The translations under genes and the position numbers were made by a program. From Bacteroidetes bacterium 46-16 (GTDB taxonomy: Bacteria > Bacteroidota > Bacteroidia > Chitinophagales > Chitinophagaceae): a stretch of 64,000 nucleotides of DNA. Every line of letters starts with the position of its first letter. Position 1 is the first letter of the stretch. Positions 27,879 to 37,214 of the stretch are shown here, piece after piece. Location: the NCBI GenBank assembly GCA_001897835.1, contig MKUN01000006.1, positions 72,118 through 136,117 on the forward strand, written 5' to 3'. The notes under the pieces were generated by a model. The model saw only the letters and a list, made by a program, of their open reading frames with translations, ran no database searches and had not been told where the DNA came from.

Positions 27879-29666
27879 ATGAGCCAAACTACAAGTGATT
27901 TTATGTTAGAACGCCTTCATGAGTGGGGCGTTCGCCGCATATACGGTTATCCTGGCGATGGCATTAACGGCATCACCGGTGCACTTGAAAAAGTCACAGA
28001 TAAAATAGAATTTATACAGGTACGTCACGAAGAAGCCGCGGCCTTTATGGCTTGCGCACATGCAAAATTCACCGGCGAAACAGGGGTATGCCTGGCTACA
28101 TCAGGCCCCGGTGCTGTGCATTTGCTTAACGGCCTTTACGATGCCAAACTGGACCATCAGCCTGTAGTGGCCATAGTGGGCCAGCAGGCAAGAGCAGCTA
28201 TTGGGGGGCATTATCAACAGGAGGTAGATCTCATATCGCTCTATAAGGATGTCGCCGGTGAATACGTGCACATGTGCACTACGCCAGGGCAAATGCGTCA
28301 TCTTATTGACCGGGCATTCAGGATAGCACAGGCAAGAAAAACGGTCACTTGTATCATCGTACCCAATGATGTGCAGGAACTGGATTACAGCCCGCCCGGT
28401 CGCAAGCATGGCACCATCCACTCAAGTGTTGGCTACACCAGGCCGCGCATTATACCCTTTGAACAAGATCTGAAAAAAGCGGCCGATATACTTAACGAAG
28501 GTAACAAAGTGGCTATCCTCGCAGGCGCTGGCGCACTGCATGCAGGCGATGAAGTGCTTGAAGTAGCAGAACTATTGGGTGCCGGTGTAGCAAAAGCACT
28601 GCTGGGTAAGGCTGTAGTGCCCGATGATATACCTTATGTCACCGGGTCTATCGGCCTCCTGGGCACCAAACCAAGTTGGGACCTTATGTCAGAATGCGAT
28701 ACACTACTCATGATAGGCTCTGGTTTTCCCTATTCCGAATTTCTCCCGAAAGAAGGCCAGGCTAAGGCCGTACAGATAGATATAGATGGTAAAATGCTGG
28801 GCATACGCTACCCTATGAACATACACCTGGAAGGCGATAGTAAAGATACCCTGCAGGCACTCATACCACTTTTAAAACGTAAAGAGGATAGAAGCTGGCA
28901 GGAGCATATCATTGGCGAAGTGGAAACATGGTGGCGTGTGCTGGAAACCCGTGCACACAAGACCGCCAACCCCATTAATCCGCAACATTTATACTGGGAG
29001 TTATCCAAACGCCTGCCCGATAATTGTATCATATCTGCCGACTCCGGTTCTACTGCAGCATGGTTTGCCCGCGATCTGAAGATACGGAAAGGTATGAAAG
29101 CTACTCTATCAGGCAACCTTGCGACTATGTGCCCGGGTGTACCTTATACGGTAGCGGCTAAATTTGCTTACCCCGACCGTATGGCTATTGGGCTTATAGG
29201 CGATGGTGCCTTCCAGATGCTGGGCATCAATGAAATGATCACCATATCCAAATACTGGAAAAAATGGGCCGATCCGCGCCTATTGATCATCGTACTCAAT
29301 AATCACGATCTTAATATGGTAAGTTGGGAACAGCGCGTAATGGGGGGTTACCCGAAATTCGAAGCATCCCAGGATGTACCCGATTTCAAATATGCCGAAT
29401 ACGCACGGATGCTTGGACTGGATGGCATACGGGTAGAAAAGCCAGGGGATATAGAAAGTGTTCTCGACACTGCAATGAATGCCAATAAGCCTTTCGTGCT
29501 TGATGTAGTTACCGACCCCAGTGTACCTATGCTACCGCCACATATCAGCCTGCAGCAGGCAAAAAGCTTTATGTCATCGATGGCAAATGGAGATGCAAAC
29601 GCATGGGACATCATAAAAGCTACTTATAAAGACGTTATGGCTGAATATTTTCCGGAGGCAAAATGA
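27879..29666 (+). CDS. thiamine-diphosphate-dependent enzyme, pyruvate oxidase/acetolactate synthase family
   Basis: The 595-residue protein has the three-domain POX layout: a Pyr domain with the catalytic Glu in VRHEEAAAF, a central domain (GNKVAILAGAGALHAGDEV), and a C-terminal PP domain with GDGAFQMLGINEM through NNHDLNMV (GDG...NN cofactor motif). It most resembles pyruvate-oxidase-like enzymes that decarboxylate a 2-oxo acid; oxidase, synthase or decarboxylase activity cannot be separated by eye. Its stop overlaps the next gene start (ATGA, 29663-29666), so it forms an operon with the enolase-superfamily and FAD/Fe-S genes. Confidence 0.85.
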   Translation: MSQTTSDFMLERLHEWGVRRIYGYPGDGINGITGALEKVTDKIEFIQVRHEEAAAFMACAHAKFTGETGVCLATSGPGAVHLLNGLYDAKLDHQPVVAIVGQQARAAIGGHYQQEVDLISLYKDVAGEYVHMCTTPGQMRHLIDRAFRIAQARKTVTCIIVPNDVQELDYSPPGRKHGTIHSSVGYTRPRIIPFEQDLKKAADILNEGNKVAILAGAGALHAGDEVLEVAELLGAGVAKALLGKAVVPDDIPYVTGSIGLLGTKPSWDLMSECDTLLMIGSGFPYSEFLPKEGQAKAVQIDIDGKMLGIRYPMNIHLEGDSKDTLQALIPLLKRKEDRSWQEHIIGEVETWWRVLETRAHKTANPINPQHLYWELSKRLPDNCIISADSGSTAAWFARDLKIRKGMKATLSGNLATMCPGVPYTVAAKFAYPDRMAIGLIGDGAFQMLGINEMITISKYWKKWADPRLLIIVLNNHDLNMVSWEQRVMGGYPKFEASQDVPDFKYAEYARMLGLDGIRVEKPGDIESVLDTAMNANKPFVLDVVTDPSVPMLPPHISLQQAKSFMSSMANGDANAWDIIKATYKDVMAEYFPEAK

Positions 29667-30787
29667 GCAGCACAAACCCGGATATGATCACCGCCGGCAC
29701 AGTACCCGTTAAAAACATACAGGTAAATGCCTATACCATACCCACACATCAACCCGAATCGGACGGCACGCTCGAATGGGACAGCACTACTTTGGTTTTA
29801 GTAAATATAGATGCCGGGGGAAGGTCGGGCATTGGTTATACTTACGCTACAGCAGCTACTGCTTATTTTATCGCCACATCATTAAAACAACAGGTACTGG
29901 GGAAAAATGCATTGGATATCCCTGCAATTACCGGGGGTATGATAAACTGGATACGAAATAACGGTAATACAGGTATTGCTATGATGGCCGTATCAGCGAT
30001 CGACAATGCGCTATGGGACCTGAAAGCAAAATTGCTCAATATTCCCTTGTGTACATTACTGGGTAAGATGAAAGACCAGATACTGGTATATGGCAGCGGT
30101 GGTTTTACTTCCTATAGCGATGAAGAACTGGAAGAAGAATTTGCCGGCTGGGTCGATAAAGGTATTTGCTATGTAAAAATGAAAATTGGCCGGGAACCGG
30201 GCAAAGACCTGGAACGGGTAAAAACTGCCCGTGCCACTATCGGTAAAGAGACTGGATTATTTGTAGATGCCAATGGGGCTTATACCACTAAACAGGCTCT
30301 GCAACTTGCTGATGAGTTTGCTCATTATGGTGTCACATGGTTCGAAGAGCCGGTTTCATCCGACAATCTACCAGGGCTTGGCTATATCAGGGACAGGGCA
30401 CCACTCCCCATCAACATCGCAGCAGGCGAGTACGGTTATAAATTACCCTACTTTAAGGCTATGCTCAGTGCGGGTGCTGTAGATATTTTACAGGCCGATG
30501 CTACACGCTGTGGAGGTATCAGTAATTTTTTAAAAGCAGGGCAGCTTTGCGAGGCATACCAGCTCCCCTTCTCTTCTCATTGTGCACCTGCATTGCATTT
30601 ACATGCGGCCCTCTCCCTCCCTTCTTTTTATATAGCAGAATACTTTCACGATCATGTGCGTATCGAGCAAATGCTATTTGATGGTATTGCACAACCGGGG
30701 CATGGCATGCTGAAACCGGATATGAGTCGGCCTGGCCTAGGTTTTGAGTTTAGACACAAGGATGCTGAAAAATATAAAGTACTGTAA
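29663..30787 (+). CDS. enolase superfamily (mandelate racemase/muconate lactonizing type) enzyme
   Basis: The 374-residue protein has a capping domain then a barrel with the K-x-K pair in YVKMKIG, metal ligands in FVDANGAY (Asp), FEEPV (Glu) and AAGEYGY (Glu), and an Asp in LQADATRCGGI with His in SSHCAPALHLH. The His-Asp dyad on that side is typical of acid-sugar dehydratases or racemases. It most likely abstracts the alpha proton of a hydroxy acid; the exact substrate is unknown. It overlaps the TPP enzyme by four bases and precedes the FAD/Fe-S gene by three. Confidence 0.85.
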   Translation: MSSTNPDMITAGTVPVKNIQVNAYTIPTHQPESDGTLEWDSTTLVLVNIDAGGRSGIGYTYATAATAYFIATSLKQQVLGKNALDIPAITGGMINWIRNNGNTGIAMMAVSAIDNALWDLKAKLLNIPLCTLLGKMKDQILVYGSGGFTSYSDEELEEEFAGWVDKGICYVKMKIGREPGKDLERVKTARATIGKETGLFVDANGAYTTKQALQLADEFAHYGVTWFEEPVSSDNLPGLGYIRDRAPLPINIAAGEYGYKLPYFKAMLSAGAVDILQADATRCGGISNFLKAGQLCEAYQLPFSSHCAPALHLHAALSLPSFYIAEYFHDHVRIEQMLFDGIAQPGHGMLKPDMSRPGLGFEFRHKDAEKYKVL

Positions 30788-30790
30788 GAA

Positions 30791-33700
30791 ATGAAAACGA
30801 TACACCGCAACGAACAACAAGACACAAATAACACTATACCAATGCAGGCCGACACAGCACAGCACGACGGTAGCTTTGACAACATACACGAAACGGCCCA
30901 ATCACATGGAGTTAGCATACCTCAGTTGCAGGCAGAGCTTTCTGCCGCAATAAGGGGTGAAGTATGTTTTGATGCCGGTAGCCGCGCGCGCTATGCTACC
31001 GATGCTTCTAATTACCGGCAAATACCTATAGGCATAGTGATCCCGAAAAGTGAAGAGGACATTATGGCTACCATATCCATATGTCGCAAATATGGGGCAC
31101 CGTTATTATCGCGGGGAGGTGGCACCAGCCTGGCAGGTCAATGCTGCAACGTGGCAATAGTAATGGACATGTCTAAATACTATAATAGTATCCTTGATGT
31201 AGATATTCAAAACAGGCTGGTTCGCGTACAGCCGGGCATAGTGCTCGATAATATGCGCAAACCCATGGAAAAACAATTTGGTCTCACATTTGGTCCTGAT
31301 CCTGCCACACACGACCATTGCACTATAGGGGGTATGCTCGGCAATAATTCATGTGGTGTGCACTCCGTAATGGCCCAGTTCAGGGGTTATGGTTCCCGTA
31401 CCTCCGACAATGTCGAGTCACTTACCGTAGCAACATACGATGGACTTCAGCTCACACTTGGCCCCACTACTGAAGAGGAGCTGGAAGGGATAATAGCCGC
31501 TGGCGGGCGTAAAGCTGAGATATATGCAAAACTGAAAGCTCTGCGGGATAAGTATGCTGACCTCATACGCGAAAAATTCCCGGATATCCCACGCCGGGTA
31601 TCAGGTTACGACCTTACCCAATTACTGCCGGAGAATGGCTTTAACCTCGCACATGCCCTTGTAGGCAGCGAAGGCACCTGTGTTACCATACTGGATGCCA
31701 CACTGCGGTTAATTCCCGCTCCACGCGCACGTTCTTTGGTAGTACTGGGCTATCCCGACGTATACACGGCAGCCGATCATGTAATGCAGATACTGGACTT
31801 TAAACCTATAGGTCTGGAAGGTATGGACGATATACTCATTGAGTACATGAAGAAAAAGGGTCTGAATATCAATGATCTCAGCCTGCTGCCTGAAGGTAAC
31901 GGATGGCTGCTCGTAGAGTTTGGTGCCGACACCAAACAGGAAGCTGACGAACAGGCAAAAGCAATGATGGCTGCATTAAAAAAAGAGGATGATGCCCCCA
32001 ACATGAGTCTCTTCGATGATCCGGAACAGGAGCAAATGATGTGGGAAGTACGGGAGTCTGGCTTAGGGGCTACTGCATTTGTTCCCGGCGAACCGGTCAG
32101 TTTTCCCGGCTGGGAAGACTCTGCCGTAGCGCCGCAGAACGTAGGTAAATACCTGAAAGAGTTACGGCAGCTATTTGACAACTATGGTTATAAGCCCTCG
32201 GTTTACGGGCATTTCGGGCAGGGCTGTATTCATTGCCGGGTACAATTCGATATGTTCACAAAAGAAGGGCTTGAAAAGTATAAGGCTTTTACCCACGAGG
32301 CCGCAAAGTTGGTAGTGCGCTATGGTGGCTCCCTCTCGGGCGAGCACGGCGACGGGCAGTCGCGTGCCGACCTGCTTGAGATCATGTGCGGCAAAGAATT
32401 GGTACAGGCGTTTCGCGAATTCAAAGCCATATGGGATCCACAGGGCAAAATGAACCCCGGCAAAATAGTGGATGCATATGGGCAGTTATCCAACCTGCGC
32501 ATCAGCAATCATTATGCGCCACCTGTCTTAAAAACGCATTTCAGCTTTGGTAACGAAAAAAGTGATTTCGCCCATGCTGCGCTGCACTGTGTAGGCGTAG
32601 GCAAATGCAGGCGGCAGGAAGGAGGCACTATGTGTCCCAGCTACATGGTGACCATGGAAGAGGAACACAGCACCCGCGGCAGGGCACACATGCTTTTCGA
32701 AATGCTGCAGGGCGATGTTATAAAAAATGGCTGGAAAGATAAAAGCGTTAAAGAGTCGCTTGATCTTTGCCTCTCCTGCAAAGGCTGCAAAAGCGATTGC
32801 CCGGTAAATGTGGATATGGCCACCTACAAGGCCGAGTTTCTGTCCCACTATTACAAAGGCCGGCTAAAGCCGCCTGCCGCTTATGCCTTTGGCTGGATAC
32901 ACTGGTGGGCAAAGCTGGCTTCACTAATGCCGGGCATAGCCAATTTTGTGATGCAGGGCCCTGTTATACGCAACATCGTAAAAGGTATCGCAGGCATAGC
33001 CCCGCAACGCAGGCTACCCCGCTTCGCTTCCCAGACATTCCGCAGTTGGTTTCGTGAAAGAAAGAACTGGCTGCTCTCCGGTGAGCGCCCGCAGGTCATC
33101 CTCTGGACCGACACATTCAATAATAACTTTAAGCCCGAAACGCTCGTAGCAGGGCTTGATGTATTGGAGGCTGCTGGCTTTGAAGTATTGATACCCAAAA
33201 CCAACCTCTGCTGTGGCAGGCCCTTGTATGATTACGGCATGCTGAATACCGCACGGCGGCTATTAAACGATATCATGAGCTCATTGAAAAAAGAGATACA
33301 CGCAGGGATACCGATAGTGGGCCTGGAGCCCAGTTGCGTAGCCGTATTTCGCGACGAACTGACCGGGCTCTTCCCCGATAGCGAAGAGGCAAAACGGCTA
33401 CAGGAGCAAACCTATACCCTTACTGAATTTCTTCAAAAATATGTCCCTGACCTTAACCTGCCCAAAATAAATAAGAAGGCCATTGTGCACGGGCATTGCC
33501 ATCATAAGGCCATCATGAAAATGAAAACAGAGCAGAAGCTGCTGGACCGGACAGGACTGGAATACAACATGCTCGATTCCGGCTGCTGTGGCATGGCAGG
33601 CTCTTTCGGTTACGAGAAGGGCAATAGATATACCGTATCGGTGAACGCAGGCGAACGGGTATTGTTACCCGAAGTACGAAAGGCCGAAAAAGATATACTC

Positions 33701-33958
33701 ATTATAGCTGATGGCTTTAGCTGTCGCGAACAGGTAGAGCAGCAGACTCAGCGCAGGGGCCTTCATACCGCACAGGTATTACATATGGCTATGAACGGAG
33801 TACACAAGAAGGATACCGGGGAAAATATAGAGAACGAATACCTGGATAAAATGAAGCTGAAACCCGGCAAAGCAGCCATAATAAGTAATGTGCTTGCAGG
33901 GGTGGCCATAGGTATGTTAAGTGCGTATGCTCTGTTATCTGTCAGGAACAAAAAATAG
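30791..33958 (+). CDS. FAD-linked and Fe-S oxidoreductase fusion (D-lactate/glycolate dehydrogenase type), membrane-anchored
   Basis: The 1055-residue fusion has an FAD_binding_4 domain (about 60-200, with LSRGGGTSLAGQ and GGMLGNNSCG). An FAD-oxidase C-terminal domain (about 270-545) follows, with GHFGQGCIH and GEHGDGQSR. Next come two 4Fe-4S cysteine sets (CVGVGKC...C and CLSCKGCKSDCPVN) and CCG-type segments (CCGRPLYDYG and DSGCCGMAGSFG). A C-terminal TM segment lies in about the last 30 residues (NVLAGVAIGMLSAYALL). It probably oxidises a 2-hydroxy acid and passes electrons to the quinone pool at the inner membrane. It is third gene of the operon. Confidence 0.88.
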   Translation: MKTIHRNEQQDTNNTIPMQADTAQHDGSFDNIHETAQSHGVSIPQLQAELSAAIRGEVCFDAGSRARYATDASNYRQIPIGIVIPKSEEDIMATISICRKYGAPLLSRGGGTSLAGQCCNVAIVMDMSKYYNSILDVDIQNRLVRVQPGIVLDNMRKPMEKQFGLTFGPDPATHDHCTIGGMLGNNSCGVHSVMAQFRGYGSRTSDNVESLTVATYDGLQLTLGPTTEEELEGIIAAGGRKAEIYAKLKALRDKYADLIREKFPDIPRRVSGYDLTQLLPENGFNLAHALVGSEGTCVTILDATLRLIPAPRARSLVVLGYPDVYTAADHVMQILDFKPIGLEGMDDILIEYMKKKGLNINDLSLLPEGNGWLLVEFGADTKQEADEQAKAMMAALKKEDDAPNMSLFDDPEQEQMMWEVRESGLGATAFVPGEPVSFPGWEDSAVAPQNVGKYLKELRQLFDNYGYKPSVYGHFGQGCIHCRVQFDMFTKEGLEKYKAFTHEAAKLVVRYGGSLSGEHGDGQSRADLLEIMCGKELVQAFREFKAIWDPQGKMNPGKIVDAYGQLSNLRISNHYAPPVLKTHFSFGNEKSDFAHAALHCVGVGKCRRQEGGTMCPSYMVTMEEEHSTRGRAHMLFEMLQGDVIKNGWKDKSVKESLDLCLSCKGCKSDCPVNVDMATYKAEFLSHYYKGRLKPPAAYAFGWIHWWAKLASLMPGIANFVMQGPVIRNIVKGIAGIAPQRRLPRFASQTFRSWFRERKNWLLSGERPQVILWTDTFNNNFKPETLVAGLDVLEAAGFEVLIPKTNLCCGRPLYDYGMLNTARRLLNDIMSSLKKEIHAGIPIVGLEPSCVAVFRDELTGLFPDSEEAKRLQEQTYTLTEFLQKYVPDLNLPKINKKAIVHGHCHHKAIMKMKTEQKLLDRTGLEYNMLDSGCCGMAGSFGYEKGNRYTVSVNAGERVLLPEVRKAEKDILIIADGFSCREQVEQQTQRRGLHTAQVLHMAMNGVHKKDTGENIENEYLDKMKLKPGKAAIISNVLAGVAIGMLSAYALLSVRNKK

Positions 33959-33963
33959 TATTC

Positions 33964-34341
33964 CTAATCGTTAGCTGCGTAGGCAATAGTACTGATAAGC
34001 GCATTGGCATCCTGCCGCGAATCAAGGCGGGTATGTTGCACTACAATAGGAATATTAGATATAATAACGCTTGAGTAATCCGTATCCCTCGGTACAGGGG
34101 ATGGGTCTTCCAGGTCATTGAATCGTATATGCCTGGTCCTCTTTGCAGGTACGGTTATCTTATAGGGTCCAACAGGATCTTTATCACTGAAAAACATCCA
34201 TATCTCCACGGCCGCATCTTCGTCTGATGTGTTTAACAGGCAGGCTGTTTCATGGCTGGTCATTGCCGGTTCGGGCCCGGTACTTGTTCCCGGTATATAG
34301 CCCTCAGCTATGGCCCATATTCTTTTCCCTATTGCTTTCAT
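33964..34341 (-). CDS. Anabaena sensory rhodopsin transducer (ASRT) family protein
   Basis: The 125-residue protein matches the ASRT fold family along its full length: WAIAEGYIPG near the start, GPEPAMTSHETACLLN, FFSDKDPVGPYKITVPAKRT, HIRFNDLEDPSPVPRDTDY, and VVQHTRLDSRQ with STIAYA at the end. In Anabaena the protein is a soluble tetramer partnered with a sensory rhodopsin. No rhodopsin is encoded in this window. Most family members are thought to bind sugars or related small metabolites. It lies 36 bases downstream of the symporter gene on the same strand, so it is likely cotranscribed with transport and faces the hydroxy-acid operon. Confidence 0.88.
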   Translation of the reverse strand: MKAIGKRIWAIAEGYIPGTSTGPEPAMTSHETACLLNTSDEDAAVEIWMFFSDKDPVGPYKITVPAKRTRHIRFNDLEDPSPVPRDTDYSSVIISNIPIVVQHTRLDSRQDANALISTIAYAAND

Positions 34342-34377
34342 AATATGTTTGATGATAAAATATCATGCCCCTGCAAT

Positions 34378-35874
34378 TTACTCAACAGCCACCTCGCTAA
34401 GTTCATGCGAGCGTGTTTCCGATTGCCCGGTCGCTGCAAGTGCCGGTGTAAAATTGCTGTTTTGCATGATCTTATGTACCAGCACATAAGCGATGATGGC
34501 AGCACTTAAACCAAATATATTGGCATCCAGCCCTAAAGGCAGCTTCACTTCCGATATGATCAGCAATATAGTGGTAGTACCACCGGTGATCATGGATACG
34601 AATGCCGGCTGGGGGTATCTTTTTTTCAGCATCATGGCCGCCACTACGGGTATGAACAGGCCCGATACCATAAAGGCATAGGCATACAGCATTAACGACA
34701 ATACATTCTCCATCGTAGAGGCGAGCAATATAGCCAGCACACCAACCATGAACGTGGCCACTTGCGACAGGCGAACGACCCTTTTGTTGCTGCCCTTCTT
34801 ATGCTTGGGTACCAGATCGCCAACTATACTGCCCGATGCAGCCATCAGGCAGCTATCCGCAGTAGACAATACAGCCGAAAAATAGGCTGCCATCACGATA
34901 CCGGTAAAGCCCGCAGGCAATATATTCTTCACCAGCAAAGGCAGGCCCATTTCACTATCCTCCAGCACACCACCCGGCACAGGTACTATGCCTTTCTGCA
35001 CCGCCACATTGGCCAGCATACCCAATATCACACCGGTAAAAGCCATAAAAGGCCACTCCAAAGCACCGGCTATATACCATGCCTTTTTCGCAGCCTTTTC
35101 ATCCTTTACTGCAAAGATGCGCTGGTACAGGGTCATCCCAACGAACCATATGGGTATTATCGTTACACTCCAGTTCACCACCTGCTGCCAGCTTATGTTG
35201 CCAAGCGATAGCATGTCTTTCGTAAGGTAAGGTGTAATGCCCTCATAGCCGCCAAGCTTGGTCCATGCAAGTGGTATGGCAACACCCATAAGCCCTGCAA
35301 GCAGTATGATCCATTGTACCGTATCGGTATAGATCACAGCCTTCATCCCACCAAGCATAGTATAGATCACTGTTATAGCACCCATGATCCAGAGCATACC
35401 TTCTGTACCCATTTGCGGAAAGGTCGCAGAGGTCAGCTTCGCGCCGGCCAGTAGTTGCGAACTGGTAAAGCCTGTATAACCTATTATGGAAATGATAGCT
35501 GCAACAAGGGCCACTTTCCTGTTGTATAAAAAGCCGAACACTTGCGGCAAGGTCAGGAAATGACGGCCATGGGCCTTTTGCCATTTAAAAACAAGGGGTA
35601 TCAAAAACACAGCACTTATCCAGGCACCTATCAGGCCTGTGAACAATAGCCAGGAACCTGACAGGCCCATGGTAAAACCGATACCGCCAAGACCAATGGA
35701 AAAGCCGCCGCCAACATCGGTAGCTACTACAGATAGCCCCACATGGCCGGGACTCATATTACCGCCTCCGGTAAAATAATCACGTTCGTCGCTGTGCTTA
35801 TTGGCAAAGAAAAAACCAATACCCAGCATCAGCAAAAAGTAAACAATGAAAATAGTAATGTCGATCCAGGTCAT
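34378..35874 (-). CDS. sodium:solute symporter (SSS family)
   Basis: The 498-residue protein has about 13 hydrophobic segments in the SSS/LeuT-like arrangement. Typical blocks are DYFTGGGNMSPGHVGLSVVATDVGGGFSIGLGG (only partly quoted elsewhere), YTDTVQWIILLAG, and ADSCLMAASGSIVGDLV with sodium-site Ser residues. It imports a solute with Na+. The gene context, convergent with a dehydratase, TPP enzyme and hydroxy-acid oxidoreductase and followed by an ASRT-like binding protein, suggests an organic or sugar acid as substrate (inference). Confidence 0.88.
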   Translation of the reverse strand: MTWIDITIFIVYFLLMLGIGFFFANKHSDERDYFTGGGNMSPGHVGLSVVATDVGGGFSIGLGGIGFTMGLSGSWLLFTGLIGAWISAVFLIPLVFKWQKAHGRHFLTLPQVFGFLYNRKVALVAAIISIIGYTGFTSSQLLAGAKLTSATFPQMGTEGMLWIMGAITVIYTMLGGMKAVIYTDTVQWIILLAGLMGVAIPLAWTKLGGYEGITPYLTKDMLSLGNISWQQVVNWSVTIIPIWFVGMTLYQRIFAVKDEKAAKKAWYIAGALEWPFMAFTGVILGMLANVAVQKGIVPVPGGVLEDSEMGLPLLVKNILPAGFTGIVMAAYFSAVLSTADSCLMAASGSIVGDLVPKHKKGSNKRVVRLSQVATFMVGVLAILLASTMENVLSLMLYAYAFMVSGLFIPVVAAMMLKKRYPQPAFVSMITGGTTTILLIISEVKLPLGLDANIFGLSAAIIAYVLVHKIMQNSNFTPALAATGQSETRSHELSEVAVE

Positions 35875-36265
35875 TCAGTTTGTTTTACTTGTGTAAATGA
35901 TTGCATAGGGCATTAAATACAAAACACTCCCGTTCCCGGAAGTATAAAAAAAGCATTAAACCAGCTTTTCTATATTGCTCACTGATCGTAAGCAGGATAA
36001 TTCAGCAGTATTGGGAAGGCATCATTTGCTATACTGGTAGAACGAAAAGTTCGATAGCCCAAGGCGATGTTCCCGGTAAAATATGTGCAAAGGTACAAAA
36101 TATGCCTGGCGATGTCAAAAATGAACATATTGTAACGGTACTCATCACCCTATACTACATTAAATGCCCTATGTTAAGGCAACATTTTCAAATTCCTAAA
36201 AATAGTTAATTATCATCTGCATGTATGGGGTTTTACATACCTTATCAGGATAAAAAAAACGCAAC
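35875..36265. other. 391-bp intergenic region without a recognisable gene
   Basis: It separates the divergent symporter and YCII genes. The small open frame on the + strand at 35901-36209 has no family resemblance and no good start context. An imperfect hairpin lies near 35928-35943, followed by an A-run. Promoters for both flanking genes must lie here but no exact TAnnTTTG box stands out. Confidence 0.5.
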
Positions 36266-36610
36266 ATGAAAAAATTCATCGTACTGTATCATGCACCAAT
36301 GGATGCAATGCAGCAAACAGCAGATGCTACACCTGAACAACAAGCAGAAGGCATGAAGGCCTGGATGGACTGGGCACAAAAAGTTGGCGACAAAATGGTG
36401 GACCTTGGCGCTCCGCTCATGAACGGCCGGCAAGTGCGGCCCGATGGCTCCAGCAGTGATAGCGATAAGAACGTAGTAGGTTACTCCGTTCTGCAGGCCG
36501 GGAACATGGAAGAGGCTAAAAAGCTCCTTGAAGGTCACCCGCATTTAAGTGGCTGGAATGATGCCTGCACCATTGAAGTGCATGAAACCATGCCGATACC
36601 CGGCATGTAA
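36266..36610 (+). CDS. YCII-related domain protein
   Basis: The 114-residue protein has the YCII/DGPF ferredoxin-like pattern: MKKFIVLYHAP at the start, a helix AEGMKAWMDWAQKVGD, then LGAPLMNGRQV, GYSVLQAGNMEEAKKLLEGHPHL and a final strand TIEVHE. YCII proteins are small dimeric enzymes or binding proteins with poorly known substrates. It is transcribed alone, with a strong terminator after it. Confidence 0.8.
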   Translation: MKKFIVLYHAPMDAMQQTADATPEQQAEGMKAWMDWAQKVGDKMVDLGAPLMNGRQVRPDGSSSDSDKNVVGYSVLQAGNMEEAKKLLEGHPHLSGWNDACTIEVHETMPIPGM

Positions 36611-36629
36611 GACCTGTATATATTAACAT

Positions 36630-36668
36630 AAAGTAACGCTCCCTCTTTAACAGGGGGCGCGTTACTTT
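36630..36668. terminator. hairpin terminator after the YCII gene
   Basis: 36630-36639 pairs perfectly with 36659-36668. An inner helix 36641-36646/36652-36657 closes a 5-nt loop, and the right arm ends in TTT. Confidence 0.8.
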
Positions 36669-36705
36669 ACATAACTGTGGGAGATTAATGTAAACATTGG
36701 CTGCT

Positions 36706-36713
36706 TATATTTG
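36706..36713 (+). promoter_or_regulatory. Bacteroidota -7 box immediately upstream of the GNAT gene
   Basis: TATATTTG is an exact TAnnTTTG box ending only six bases before the ATG at 36720. The transcript would start at or next to the start codon, that is, a leaderless mRNA. Confidence 0.6.
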
Positions 36714-36719
36714 CCCGCA

Positions 36720-37214
36720 ATGCAAAACAGCTACGACACACCCCGCCTGGTACTCCGCCAATTAACATTGGCGGATGCCATCTTCATCCGGGAGCTTGTG
36801 AATACACCGGCTTGGCTTAGATTCATTGGCAACAGGAATGTAAATAATACAGAAGACGCCCTAAGCTATACCAGTAAGATACTGGATACCCCCCGTGCAA
36901 GCTATTGGGTAGTGCAATTAAAAGAGAGCAACAGCCCCATTGGCGTCATCACCCTCATCCAGCGCGATTATTTAGACCATCCGGATATTGGCTTTGCCTT
37001 CCTGCCTGCATATGCCGGACAAGGGTATGCCAAAGAAGCAGCAGGCCTTGTGCTCAACGATGCTATTAAAGAACAACCCAAGGTCCTTGCCATTACTGTA
37101 AAAGAAAACGCGCCCTCCATTAAACTGCTCGAAAAACTGGGCCTCGTCTTTGACAAAGAGTTGTTGCAGGACGAGGAACATTTACTCCTCTATACTTACA
37201 ACAAACTTCCTTAG
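36720..37214 (+). CDS. GNAT family N-acetyltransferase (RimJ/RimL type)
   Basis: The 164-residue protein has the Acetyltransf_3 pattern: TPRLVLRQLTLADAIFIREL at the start, IGVITLIQRDYLDHPDIGFAFLP, then the acetyl-CoA loop AGQGYAKEAAGLVL, and ENAPSIKLLEKLGL near the end. It probably acetylates an amine or a protein N-terminus with acetyl-CoA. An upstream TTG at 36711 would lie inside the -7 box, so the ATG at 36720 is preferred. Its last 33 bases overlap the end of the converging SRPBCC gene. Confidence 0.85.
   Translation: MQNSYDTPRLVLRQLTLADAIFIRELVNTPAWLRFIGNRNVNNTEDALSYTSKILDTPRASYWVVQLKESNSPIGVITLIQRDYLDHPDIGFAFLPAYAGQGYAKEAAGLVLNDAIKEQPKVLAITVKENAPSIKLLEKLGLVFDKELLQDEEHLLLYTYNKLP

Noticed and set aside
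35901-36209. Open frame of 102 codons on the + strand between the symporter and YCII genes
   Set aside because: Composition looks random, with no start context, signal or motif.
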